In this document: piece after piece, positions 46,272-54,191 of the stretch | Numbering within the stretch: the first letter of the stretch is position 1 | Layout of the letters: every line of letters starts with the position of its first letter | Source: CAVVEQ01 sp963802095 | GTDB lineage: Bacteria > Chloroflexota > Anaerolineae > Anaerolineales > Anaerolineaceae | DNA length: 64,000 nucleotides | NCBI GenBank assembly: GCA_963802095.1 | Contig: CAWDHI010000010.1 | Coordinates: 40,141 to 104,140, forward strand | Reading direction: 5' to 3' | The notes under the pieces: generated by a model | Told to the model about the DNA's origin: nothing | Database searches by the model: none | Seen by the model: the letters and a program-made list of their open reading frames with translations, nothing else | Position numbers and translations under genes: made by a program

Positions 46272-47603
46272 ATGAGTATCAAAAAAACACTACAAGGCAT
46301 TTTTTGGATTCTAGTTTATATACTTTTTACTCTTGCGCCTGTGTTGATTTTATTGTTTGGTCCAACACCCCCTGGCAGGGAATTCTGGCGGGATTTTTCT
46401 GTTGCGATTGGTTATTGCGCAATCGCAATGTGGATGCTCCAATTCGTTCTGACCGCCCGTTTTAAGATTATTAAAGCACCTTATGGAAGTGATGTTGTGT
46501 ATTACTTCCATAAACAGATATCGATCGTTGCTTACTTCCTCGCCCTTTCCCATGTTCTGATTCTCTTCATTTTCTCCCCGAAGTTGATCAACCTGCTAAA
46601 TTTCTTCACTGCTCCTCTCCGAGCCAGGGCGGCAGTCTTGAGCGTGATAGCAGTTTCCGCGTTGATATTCACATCTATTTATCGGAAAAAATGGCGAATT
46701 GAATACAACCGCTGGCGGATCTGGCATGGGATCCTGGCGATAGCTGCGGTTTCCTTTGCCTTCGCTCATATTTACCTGGCAGGTTATTATCTAAATACCC
46801 TCCTGAAAAGAGAGCTTTGGATAATCTACTCCCTGTTTTGGATCGGTTTAATTTTCTATGTCCGCGTTTATAAACCGTGGGTATTGATCAGGAATCCCTT
46901 CCTGGTAGATGAAATAAAACCCGAACGTGGAGGGACTTATACACTGGTATTGAAACCAAAGCAGAAGAAAGTTTTTCGTTTTCAGGCGGGTCAATTTGCC
47001 TGGCTGACAGCCAACAATACCCCATTTTCGGATGCGGAGCATCCTTTCACGATCGCTTCCAGCGCGGAAAACATGGAAACGATATCCTTCACGATTAAAG
47101 AATTGGGGGATTTCACCAGCACCATCAAGTCTCTTGTGCCAGGGCAGGAAGTCTATGTGGACGGTCCCTATGGTGCTTTTTCATATGAACGACATCCACA
47201 CGCGAAGGGATTTATGTTTATCGCCGGGGGTATCGGAATCACCCCGATGATGAGCATGCTACGCTCCCTCGCCGACCGGAGGGATAAACGCCCCCTTGTT
47301 TTGGTATATGCCAACAAGAATTGGGAGGGGCTTACCTTCCGTGAGGAGATTCAAAATCTGCAGAAGGTATTGAACTTAAAGGTAATCCATGTCCTGGAAA
47401 ATCCCCCCGAGGATTGGGTTGGGGAAAAAGGATTTATTAATGCTGGTATTATTAAAAAGAATCTCCCGGAGAATTTATCCCCCAATACTTGGGAAGTTTT
47501 TATCTGTGGACCCCTGCCAATGATGAATGCTGTGGAAAACTTGTTGCCCGCAGCCGGAGTGTCGATCGGTGATTTCCACTCCGAACGGTTTGACCTGGTT
47601 TGA
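46272..47603 (+). CDS. Ferric-reductase-like transmembrane flavoprotein
   Basis: This is a 443-residue fusion of a haem-binding membrane domain (about six helices; histidines in YFHKQISIVAYFLALSHVLI and RIWHGILAIAAVSFAFAHIY) with a cytosolic ferredoxin-reductase-like part. The FAD motif is EHPFTIASS and the NAD(P) motifs are IAGGIGITPMMSML and VFICGPLPMM. It probably moves electrons from NAD(P)H across the membrane to ferric iron or oxygen. There is no ribosome site before the ATG at 46272 and a promoter sits right against it, so a leaderless mRNA is likely. Confidence 0.85.
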   Translation: MSIKKTLQGIFWILVYILFTLAPVLILLFGPTPPGREFWRDFSVAIGYCAIAMWMLQFVLTARFKIIKAPYGSDVVYYFHKQISIVAYFLALSHVLILFIFSPKLINLLNFFTAPLRARAAVLSVIAVSALIFTSIYRKKWRIEYNRWRIWHGILAIAAVSFAFAHIYLAGYYLNTLLKRELWIIYSLFWIGLIFYVRVYKPWVLIRNPFLVDEIKPERGGTYTLVLKPKQKKVFRFQAGQFAWLTANNTPFSDAEHPFTIASSAENMETISFTIKELGDFTSTIKSLVPGQEVYVDGPYGAFSYERHPHAKGFMFIAGGIGITPMMSMLRSLADRRDKRPLVLVYANKNWEGLTFREEIQNLQKVLNLKVIHVLENPPEDWVGEKGFINAGIIKKNLPENLSPNTWEVFICGPLPMMNAVENLLPAAGVSIGDFHSERFDLV

Positions 47604-47615
47604 AAGAGAAATGAA

Positions 47616-47711
47616 ATGAGAATGCGGATCGCCCAAATCCTGGTTGTGATCGTCACGGCAGCGATTATCCTGTTTTCGCTTTATTTTGCGTACGTTCAGA
47701 GTAACCCCTAG
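47616..47711 (+). CDS. 31-residue single-TM small protein
   Basis: MRMRIAQILVVIVTAAIILF followed by SLYFAYVQSNP gives two arginines, one membrane helix and a short polar tail. It starts 12 bases after the ferric-reductase-like gene with a GAAAGAG-like site. The pattern is that of a small membrane accessory protein, but a chance frame cannot be excluded. Confidence 0.4.
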   Translation: MRMRIAQILVVIVTAAIILFSLYFAYVQSNP

Positions 47712-47753
47712 TCTCGATTTGTTTTCGATTGGATTGAATTTTACCAATCCCAC

Positions 47754-47782
47754 TTGACATTTACTTTTTGTTGCGTTAAGAT
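47754..47782 (+). promoter_or_regulatory. Promoter of the ars operon
   Basis: Perfect TTGACA (47754-47759), 17 bases, TAAGAT (47777-47782). Predicted start near 47789, giving a leader of about six bases or none before the ATG at 47795. Confidence 0.75.
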
Positions 47783-47805
47783 ATATTCATAATTATGAAT
47801 ATATC
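47780..47805 (+). promoter_or_regulatory. 26-bp perfect palindromic operator
   Basis: GATATATTCATAA joined directly to its reverse complement TTATGAATATATC. It begins in the -10 box, covers the transcription start and contains the start codon of the repressor gene. It is the obvious binding site for the ArsR-family product. Confidence 0.85.
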
Positions 47806-48148
47806 CCCGATTCAAACTGTCTCAAAATTTCTTCAAGCAATCAGCCCTGTACCGCGCCTTCAAATCTTGCTTGCCATTGGAGAGGAAGAACCTTGCGTTT
47901 GCCATCTGGAAGCCACATTTGGCTGGAGGCAGGCGTATCTATCCCAGCACCTAATGGCACTACGTAAAGCAGGCATACTTGCTGTTAGCAGACAGGGGCG
48001 GAACAAGCACTACCGGTTGAGCAATCCGGAATTTTTAGAGCTTATTCGGCAAACAGCAGCGATACAAGGGCTATCCTTTCCAGATCTTGCGCCATCTCCA
48101 GATTGCTGCTGCCCCAATTGCAGCAAGCAGCGTGGAGAAGGTTGTTAG
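47795..48148 (+). CDS. arsR: ArsR-family repressor of the arsenic operon
   Basis: This 117-residue winged-helix repressor has recognition region WRQAYLSQHLMALRKAGILAV and a wing SRQGRNKHYRL. Candidate As(III) ligands are the pair in EEPCVCHLE (about residues 33-35) and a cysteine-rich C-terminus, CCCPNC and GEGC. The distinct tail could form a trigonal thiol site, as seen in ArsR subtypes with C-terminal cysteines. Its ATG lies within the palindromic operator and no ribosome site is visible. It heads an operon with ArsC and Acr3, so As(III)/Sb(III) is the likely inducer. Confidence 0.88.
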   Translation: MNISPIQTVSKFLQAISPVPRLQILLAIGEEEPCVCHLEATFGWRQAYLSQHLMALRKAGILAVSRQGRNKHYRLSNPEFLELIRQTAAIQGLSFPDLAPSPDCCCPNCSKQRGEGC

Positions 48149-48152
48149 TAAT

Positions 48153-48177
48153 AAATATATTGGTAATCAATTTATTT
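48153..48177 (+). promoter_or_regulatory. Second inverted repeat, possible operator
   Basis: AAATATATTG-GTAAT-CAATTTATTT, with nine of ten arm bases paired, lies directly after arsR. It may be a second regulatory site for the downstream genes, but no clear promoter goes with it. Confidence 0.4.
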
Positions 48178-48259
48178 GGGTCAGTAACCCGGATCATGAT
48201 TTATCAGTGAAAAAGAATATATTACAGAAGAATTTTTTGGTGACGTTAGGAGAATAATA

Positions 48260-48706
48260 ATGTCAGAATATCTTGAAACAATGGTGGACAAGTTCATTTT
48301 CAAAGTCGCTACGGACCGCCTATACAGCGCTGAAGGTCTTTGGTTAAAACCAGAAGGAAACTTGGTTCGGATCGGGGTATCTGACTTTTTTCAACAGCAT
48401 AACGGCGATGTGGCTTTTGCCGAGATCAAGGCGGTTGGTAAAGTGGTCGATGCAGGCGCTGAAGTGGCAACCATCGAGACGATGAAAGTTAATGTGGATC
48501 TACCATCCCCAATAACTGGTAAGGTTGTGGCAGTGAATAATCTCCTGGTCACGGCTCCGGAAGTAATTAACCAGGATCCATATGGAACCGGCTGGCTGGC
48601 GGTGATAGAAGCTTATGACTGGAACGCCGAGAAGACTCATCTTCTGGAACCACATGCGTATTTTAAAAAGATGAAAGAGGATGCGGAGCGGGAGGTAAAA
48701 AGTTAA
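48260..48706 (+). CDS. GcvH-like lipoyl carrier protein
   Basis: This 148-residue protein has the biotinyl/lipoyl hairpin fold of glycine-cleavage H protein. The lysine for lipoyl attachment is Lys76 in EVATIETMKVNVDLPSPITG, which reads ETMK rather than the ESVK of true GcvH. It carries the usual flanks IGVSDFFQQHNGDVAFAEI and NQDPYGTGWLAVI. No other glycine-cleavage gene is near. In this ars operon it may provide a dithiol arm for redox or metalloid binding. Its last base is the first base of the next start codon. Confidence 0.82.
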   Translation: MSEYLETMVDKFIFKVATDRLYSAEGLWLKPEGNLVRIGVSDFFQQHNGDVAFAEIKAVGKVVDAGAEVATIETMKVNVDLPSPITGKVVAVNNLLVTAPEVINQDPYGTGWLAVIEAYDWNAEKTHLLEPHAYFKKMKEDAEREVKS

Positions 48707-49140
48707 TGCCTGGAAAAGAAAGCTCCAATAAAGTTGTCATCGTCCCCTGCAGCGGGATCGGGAAAACCTTCGGCTCTGTCAGCCGTGAAGCGGCATACAT
48801 CATCACCGAGGACCTTCAGCCGGACGACACACAACTCGTTTCGCTTGCAAAGCTGGTTATGGAAGAAGAGTCAGCAGTCGCGATGGTTGCAGGGAATCCG
48901 ACCATCACGATTGACGGCTGTAAGCTGGCTTGCGCCAGCAAGATGGTTAGGGAAAGTGGTGGAAATATTACGCAGGAATTCGATGTTCTGGAAGTATATC
49001 GCAGGTATAAGGAATTCAGACCGGATGGAATTGCTGAACTCAATGAAAACGGGGTCAGGCTGGCACAAGCCCTGGCTGCTGAAGCTGCATTAACCATCGA
49101 CAAACTCAAAGTTGAACCCAAAGGAGACCAGAATGCCTGA
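48706..49140 (+). CDS. DGC-type cysteine protein, short form
   Basis: This 144-residue protein fits the DGC family, proposed to bind zinc through conserved cysteines. It has VIVPCSGIGKTFGSVSREAA (Cys15) and ITIDGCKLACASK (Cys72, Cys76), a three-cysteine set. The rest is helical with no membrane segment. Function in the family is unproved. It overlaps the lipoyl gene by one base and the longer paralogue by eight, so the three proteins are surely produced together. Confidence 0.78.
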   Translation: MPGKESSNKVVIVPCSGIGKTFGSVSREAAYIITEDLQPDDTQLVSLAKLVMEEESAVAMVAGNPTITIDGCKLACASKMVRESGGNITQEFDVLEVYRRYKEFRPDGIAELNENGVRLAQALAAEAALTIDKLKVEPKGDQNA

Positions 49141-49879
49141 CCTGCCAAAAAAGAAGGTTGGTATTGTCTCCTGTTCGGGTGAAGAACTTGCCGAGGGTAC
49201 AGTGACCCGCCTGGCAACCCGAAAAGTATTGGATCAACTCCGCCCGGAAGATACCGTCACCATCTGCCTGCCGCTCTTCCTGGCTGGCGGCGAAGGTGAT
49301 CGGGCTTTTGCCAAGTTCTACCCGACCATTGCTGTGGATGGCTGTGAGCTTCGTTGTGCAGCGCGTGGTACCGAGAAATATTCCAGTAAACCAGCTGCGA
49401 CTATCATGGTTGGCGACGTAATCGCGGAAAATGGTTTTGAAATACCTGAAGGTCGACGCCACCTTAATGATGCCGGGGTGCAAGCTGTAGACGCCACTGC
49501 CGACAAAATGGCAGCCATGGTGGATGAACTGCTCGGAAAGCACTGGAACCGAACAGCGGGTGCCTTCGATGATATTGGTTTAGCAGTGCCAGTACCCGAG
49601 ATGGGGAACGAAACTGAAAAGGTTGCCCCTTGTTCCTGTGGTTCCGGCATCCCCGTCCAGGCCGTTTCAATAAACGGCCAGGGAATCAACCTGGTCGCCT
49701 TGCCGCTGATCTTTGCAAATTTCCAGCAGGAGGGCAAGAAGCCTTCCATGACAACCTCTATGGAACTGCTGGAAACGGTGAAGATATACAATCAGATCCC
49801 CCAGGGGGAGGATGAGAATTATCGTGAAGTACTTTTATCCGAATACACCTTATTCTGCGATAGAGAGGCAAATCAATGA
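49133..49879 (+). CDS. DGC-type cysteine protein, long form
   Basis: This 248-residue paralogue of the preceding protein has KVGIVSCSGEELAEGTVTRL (Cys14) and TIAVDGCELRCAARG (Cys71, Cys75), plus Cys45. A C-terminal extension follows with a second pair, APCSCGSG (Cys167, Cys169), and LVALPLIFANFQQEG. The extra thiols suggest a multi-site metal or metalloid binder or a redox protein. AAGGAG precedes ATG 49133. Its stop overlaps the OsmC-like start (ATGA). Confidence 0.78.
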   Translation: MPDLPKKKVGIVSCSGEELAEGTVTRLATRKVLDQLRPEDTVTICLPLFLAGGEGDRAFAKFYPTIAVDGCELRCAARGTEKYSSKPAATIMVGDVIAENGFEIPEGRRHLNDAGVQAVDATADKMAAMVDELLGKHWNRTAGAFDDIGLAVPVPEMGNETEKVAPCSCGSGIPVQAVSINGQGINLVALPLIFANFQQEGKKPSMTTSMELLETVKIYNQIPQGEDENYREVLLSEYTLFCDREANQ

Positions 49880-50328
49880 GCCAAACCTCCACTTATCACA
49901 CTACTGTGAACTGGAAAGGGGAGCATTGGGGGCATGTTATCCTGGGCAATGGACCGGAAATGGACTTTTCCGCACCACCCGATGCCCAGGGACACGCCGG
50001 TGTACTGACACCCGAAGATGCCTTCGTCGCCGCAGCTAACACCTGCATCATGATGATGTTCATCTGGGCTACTGAACGCTTTAAGCTGAATCTTCTTTCT
50101 TACAATTGCCGGGCTGAAGGCACAAAGCTGATCGAGTTGGACCGGACAGAGATCTTCACCCACCTCCGGTTTTGGCCAATTATCCGCGTCTCGGCTGGAG
50201 ATGAGGATCCTGAAATCATTCGTGGGAGAATTCTAAAAGCTGTTGCAGCGGCACAGAAATATAGCCTGGTCGCAAATTCTGTGAAATCCGAGATTATTAT
50301 TGAACCAATGATCGAAGTGGTTGCATAA
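49876..50328 (+). CDS. OsmC/Ohr-family protein
   Basis: This 150-residue protein has the OsmC fold. It keeps the cysteine at the peroxidatic position, Cys57 in FVAAANTCIMMMF. The second catalytic cysteine of Ohr/OsmC (CPYS near the C-terminus) is replaced in AAAQKYSLVANSV, and another cysteine, Cys78, occurs in LSYNCRAEG. It is therefore not a standard hydroperoxidase. Ohr enzymes are known to be reduced by lipoylated proteins, which makes its position after a lipoyl carrier gene notable. Confidence 0.83.
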   Translation: MSQTSTYHTTVNWKGEHWGHVILGNGPEMDFSAPPDAQGHAGVLTPEDAFVAAANTCIMMMFIWATERFKLNLLSYNCRAEGTKLIELDRTEIFTHLRFWPIIRVSAGDEDPEIIRGRILKAVAAAQKYSLVANSVKSEIIIEPMIEVVA

Positions 50329-50391
50329 AGGATTGCCAATGCAAAGGGGTCTAATTAAACAATAATTATTTACCAAAGGAGAAAAGAGATC

Positions 50392-50643
50392 ATGCTTACG
50401 ATTAAAGTTCTTGGTTCAGGCTGCCAGAATTGCCAGACTCTGGCAGCATTAACCAAACATGCTGTTGAGTATCTGGCTATAGACGCGACAATTGAAAAGG
50501 TAACTGATCACGATGAAATCGGAGAGTACAAGCTCCTGGCGACACCAGGTCTGGTGATCAATGAGAAGGTCGTTTCTGCCGGACGGATCCCGAGCGAAGC
50601 CGAGATCACGACCATGCTTACCACAGCTCTGGAGGTTCAATGA
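50392..50643 (+). CDS. Small thioredoxin-like protein (MTH895/TM0996 type)
   Basis: This 83-residue redox protein has the CxxC site C11-Q-N-C14 in KVLGSGCQNCQTLAAL and the cis-Pro region LLATPGLVINEKVVSAGRIP. It belongs to the minimal thioredoxins that often accompany arsenic or permease genes. GGAGAAAAGAG precedes the ATG. The start of arsC overlaps its stop by four bases, so it is the likely electron donor to ArsC. Confidence 0.87.
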   Translation: MLTIKVLGSGCQNCQTLAALTKHAVEYLAIDATIEKVTDHDEIGEYKLLATPGLVINEKVVSAGRIPSEAEITTMLTTALEVQ

Positions 50644-51041
50644 AAAAGAAAGTCCTGTTTCTTTGCACCGGGAATTCCTGTCGCTCGCAGATGGCGGAAG
50701 CAATCGTAAACGCCCACCTGGTAGATAAATGGGATGCTATCAGTGCAGGGACAAGACCGGCAGGGTTTGTCCACCCTATGGCACTTGAAGTTCTTCGGGA
50801 GATCGGCATAAATCATACCGGAGAGTCCAAACCGGTCGATTATTTTTACGAAACAAGTTTTGATCTGATCGTCACCGTCTGCGATTCTGCTGCAGAGGAA
50901 TGCCCGGTTTGGCTTGGAAAAGGAAAGCGGGTTCACCACAGCTTTCCCGATCCTGCCATAACCGGCGATATCTCCGATTTTCGTTCGGTCCGGGATGCGA
51001 TCACCCTGGAAATCCCACAAATACTTCAAAAATACGAATAG
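50640..51041 (+). CDS. arsC: Arsenate reductase, LMW-phosphatase/thioredoxin type
   Basis: This 133-residue cytosolic enzyme reduces As(V) to As(III). The phosphatase loop is C9-T-G-N-S-C-R15 in LFLCTGNSCRSQMAEA, and the relay cysteines Cys81 and Cys88 lie in VTVCDSAAEECPVW. That matches the three-cysteine mechanism of thioredoxin-coupled ArsC (as in S. aureus pI258). DPAITGD provides the general acid region. It sits between the small thioredoxin and the Acr3 pump. Confidence 0.94.
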   Translation: MKKKVLFLCTGNSCRSQMAEAIVNAHLVDKWDAISAGTRPAGFVHPMALEVLREIGINHTGESKPVDYFYETSFDLIVTVCDSAAEECPVWLGKGKRVHHSFPDPAITGDISDFRSVRDAITLEIPQILQKYE

Positions 51042-51049
51042 GAGCTGCC

Positions 51050-52108
51050 ATGGACGATCAACCCGCAAAAAAACTCTCGTTCCTAAACCGATACTTGACT
51101 CTTTGGATCTTCCTGGCCATGGCCATCGGGGTCGCCATCGGGTACTTCTTCCCGGTGGAAGTCCAAGCCTGGAATGACTCTGTATCCGTTGGAACAACAA
51201 ACATCCCCATCGCCATCGGGTTGATCCTGATGATGTACCCTCCCCTGGCAAAAGTACATTATGAAGAGCTGGGCAATGTCTTTCGCGATCGTAAAGTCCT
51301 GAGCCTCTCCCTGGTGCAGAACTGGGTCATTGGCCCGATCCTTATGTTCATCCTCGCTGTGATCTTCTTAAATACGCGCCCTGAGTTTATGTATGGACTG
51401 ATTCTGATCGGGATTGCCCGCTGTATCGCCATGGTGATCGTCTGGAACGACCTCGCCAAAGGCGATACAGAATACGCAGCCGGGTTGGTAGCATTCAACA
51501 GCATCTTCCAGGTTTTGTTTTACAGTTTTTATGCCTATATCTTCCTCACCGTTTTACCGACCTGGTTCGGGTTCCCCGGCACTTCAGTACCCATCACGAT
51601 AGGTGAGATTGCCAGGAGCGTATTCATTTACCTCGGTATCCCCTTCCTGGCGGGATTCATTACCCACTACCTCCTGATCCGGGCGAAGGGCAAGGATTGG
51701 TACTATCATAAATTCATCCCAAAGATCAGCCCAATAACTCTGATTGCCCTTTTATTTACAATTATGGTGATGTTTTCCCTCCAGGGAGAAAAAATTGTCA
51801 CCTTCCCGCAAGATGTGGTGCTCATCGCGATCCCTCTTCTGCTTTATTTTGTGATCATGTTCTTTACCAGTTTTTTCATGGGAAAAGCTGCTGGCGCAAA
51901 TTACAAAAAAACGGTCACCCTGGCATTTACTGCTGCAAGCAACAATTTTGAGCTTGCCATTGCAGTTTCGGTGGCTGTGTTCGGAATCTCCTCCGGGGAG
52001 GCATTCGCAGCGGTGATCGGACCGCTGGTGGAGGTACCAGTGATGATCGCTCTGGTTAATGCTGCCTTCAAATTGAAAAAACGGTATTTTCCACTGGAAG
52101 GAGCGTAA
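51050..52108 (+). CDS. acr3: Arsenite efflux permease Acr3
   Basis: This 352-residue inner-membrane carrier has ten hydrophobic helices. The conserved TM4 thiol Cys125 lies in GIARCIAMVIVWNDLAKGD, and the TM9 segment AASNNFELAIAV carries the conserved Glu. It exports As(III) driven by the proton gradient. GGAG lies just before ATG 51050, eight bases after arsC. It closes the arsenic operon. Confidence 0.95.
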   Translation: MDDQPAKKLSFLNRYLTLWIFLAMAIGVAIGYFFPVEVQAWNDSVSVGTTNIPIAIGLILMMYPPLAKVHYEELGNVFRDRKVLSLSLVQNWVIGPILMFILAVIFLNTRPEFMYGLILIGIARCIAMVIVWNDLAKGDTEYAAGLVAFNSIFQVLFYSFYAYIFLTVLPTWFGFPGTSVPITIGEIARSVFIYLGIPFLAGFITHYLLIRAKGKDWYYHKFIPKISPITLIALLFTIMVMFSLQGEKIVTFPQDVVLIAIPLLLYFVIMFFTSFFMGKAAGANYKKTVTLAFTAASNNFELAIAVSVAVFGISSGEAFAAVIGPLVEVPVMIALVNAAFKLKKRYFPLEGA

Positions 52109-52194
52109 GCAGGAACCGTTCCTGTGGTTGCAGTATGATAGTCATAGGTGTATGATGAAAAGAAGAATGAAAATCCGTTTCAGGAGGCAAAATT

Positions 52195-52584
52195 ATGACA
52201 GGCTATTTTGGATCCATTGAAACGCAGACGCTGCAGAATGAATTCTTCCGTCGGGTGCTTTTCACGGGAAAACACGCCCAGTTGGTGGTTATGTGCTTGC
52301 AACCGGGTGAAGAGATCGGTAATGAAGTCCATGACCATGTGGATCAATTCTTCCGGGTTGAAGAAGGCGAGGCAAAATTCATATTAAACGGGAATGAGGA
52401 ACACATCATCTGCGATAATGATGCTGCTGTAGTGCCGGCGGGTACTTTCCACAATGTGATCAATACCTCCAAAACCTCCCGGCTAAAACTCTATACGGTT
52501 TATTCTCCACCCAACCATCCGGATGGTACTATCCATAAAACCAAAGCCGAAGCTGAAGAAGCTGAAAAGCACGAACATCATTAG
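52195..52584 (+). CDS. Single-domain cupin protein
   Basis: This 129-residue small beta-barrel protein has metal ligands in NEVHDHVDQFFRVEEGEAKF and VVPAGTFHNVIN, the two standard cupin motifs. GGAGG precedes the ATG. It follows acr3 by 86 bases and ends at a strong terminator, so it could be the last gene of the ars transcript or a separate unit. The C-terminus is a charged helix ending in HEHH. Reaction unknown. Confidence 0.85.
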   Translation: MTGYFGSIETQTLQNEFFRRVLFTGKHAQLVVMCLQPGEEIGNEVHDHVDQFFRVEEGEAKFILNGNEEHIICDNDAAVVPAGTFHNVINTSKTSRLKLYTVYSPPNHPDGTIHKTKAEAEEAEKHEHH

Positions 52585-52602
52585 ACCAAATATTTACCAA
52601 AC

Positions 52603-52627
52603 AAAAACCCCGGTTACCGGGGTTTTT
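52603..52627 (+). terminator. Bidirectional terminator
   Basis: AAAAACCCCGG-TTA-CCGGGGTTTTT, a perfect stem flanked by A and T runs, placed between two convergent genes. Confidence 0.92.
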
Positions 52628-52652
52628 ATTTTTAATAATTTCTCGAATCTTG

Positions 52653-53292
52653 TTACTGTGCAGGACCGCCGTTCTGATACTCCATCCGTTTCTCGCCGCC
52701 CGCCGTTTCAAGCGCGAGGCCGCCTTTACCATCCGGACCTCCTGCAACAATTTCATCTAACAGTGCAAGATATTCGGTTTCCAACGAACCCGCTTCGCAA
52801 GCCATCCTCGTTGTCCCTGTCACATTGATCGTAAGACCATTCTTTGTTGAATAATTGCCTGTAAAAGTATTACAGTCAACTTTACCGGAAACCGAACCAT
52901 CGGGATAGAAAACGATCGTGTAATACTTGGGGTCTGGATTTTGCATTATTTCGCCAGTCGATTTGATTTTTCAAGCTTATCCATTCCCAGTTGATCATCT
53001 GGATGGGATTCTTGGTGGGAACCGAGGTCGCGGTGGGCTGAGGCTGGGAATCCTGGGTGTTCGTTGGCTTCGGTTTCACGGTCGGGCTGGATGCCATGGT
53101 GGGAATTGAAGTAGGTTTAACAGGTGTTTGAGTGGGTTGCGGTTTGGTGGTGGGAGTGATCGAATTCACCGGTGCCAGGGTTATGACCTGTGGGGGCTCA
53201 TCTGGCACAGCTATAGGCTGGCAGGACCGGATTATCACGAGACCGACCACAACCAGAACTCCAATGATAATGAACCAATATTTTTTCTTCAC
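52653..53292 (-). CDS. META-domain lipoprotein (one frameshift)
   Basis: It begins with a signal anchor IIIGVLVVVGLVIIRSC, whose RSC may serve as lipobox, followed by a Thr/Pro linker (TPTTKPQPTQTPVKPTS). After INWEWISLK the frame must shift by one base in the TTTTT run at 52967-52971. It then reads STGEIMQNPDPKYYTIVFYP, GSVSGKVDCNTFTGNYST and MACEAGSLETEYLALL, a META/HslJ-like domain. The mature protein would be exported and anchored. Function unknown; HslJ has been linked to stress resistance. Confidence 0.72.
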
Positions 53293-53371
53293 GACAAACT
53301 CCTTGGTCTATTGAAAAGGCCAGAATTTATTTTCGCAATTGAATCCATTAATCATGGATGAACGAAGGGCA

Positions 53372-54039
53372 CTAATTACCGGATTCTTCTTTTTTCTGCG
53401 GAGATAAGAACAGATTGGCCAGGTAGCCGGTGAAGGTACCAAAAATACCGACACCAATGATTATGATCAAGCGTACCGATTATCCGGCCCGCAATTGGTG
53501 GTCGGGTACCTATCCCCGTACCCAACCGTGGAAATGGTAACCATCGTGTACCAGATCGCGTCTGAGGCGGTTTTGATATTCGCATCAGGATTTGTCTCTT
53601 CTGCTCTTAGGACTGCCAGACTTCCGAATTCCAGGACCAGGATACCCATCAACAACAGGATGATAAGCGCACTTCCTGCCCGGTCTTTAAGAAGCGTGTC
53701 TGCGACCGTCTTCGGCCCTACAGCGCGCATCAGTCGGTAAACACGAACAAGGCGGAAGATCCTTAATATCTTGGTTTGCTCGAATGGAAGGCTTGCCAGG
53801 AGGTCAGCCCAACCAAATTGACGGAAGAAATAATTGCTTTTCGATGGGGCGGTGAGGATCCGGTAAATAAAATCAATGATGAAAATGATACTGAACAGCC
53901 AATTCATAATATTCAGAACCTGGGTCATATCTTGGTCAGGTATAAGAATCCCCAGGACAATATTCAGGATCGAAAGGATTGAGAGCACTCCGATGAATAT
54001 TTCATACCCGAGGCTTTTTAATTCCGTTTTTACAGCCAT
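53372..54039 (-). CDS. Voltage-gated-type potassium channel (two frameshifts)
   Basis: This small six-helix K+ channel has an S4-like helix with regular arginines, ILRIFRLVRVYRLMRAVG, and the selectivity filter TISTVGYGDRYP. Behind the filter, two single-base shifts near 53491 and 53470 are needed to read AGRIIGTL then IIIIGVGIFGTFTGYLANLF and the end KKEESGN. The corrected protein has about 222 residues with no cytosolic regulatory domain. ATG at 54039 follows GGAGGG at good spacing. Confidence 0.8.
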
Positions 54040-54085
54040 GCTTCCCTCCATCAATTATTGAATACTTTATTTGTTGCAATTAAAA

Positions 54086-54129
54086 TACCAGCCTCAGAAT
54101 CCGGGTGATCCCGGAAACGAAGGCTGGTA
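54086..54129 (-). terminator. Hairpin terminator downstream of SHOCT gene
   Basis: TACCAGCCT/AGGCTGGTA outer stem with CCGGG/CCCGG inner stem; TTTTAATT follows on the minus strand and a T run also lies on the plus side. Confidence 0.7.
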
Positions 54130-54191
54130 GGTCATTTTTTCCCGCGGAGAGTAGAAGAATCTCGTTGGGTAAATTGCTTTGAGCGTAATTA

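Noticed and set aside
48260..48706. Glycine cleavage H protein in glycine metabolism
   Set aside because: No gcvT, gcvP or lipoyl synthase gene is near, the lysine motif is ETMK, and the gene overlaps DGC genes in an ars operon.
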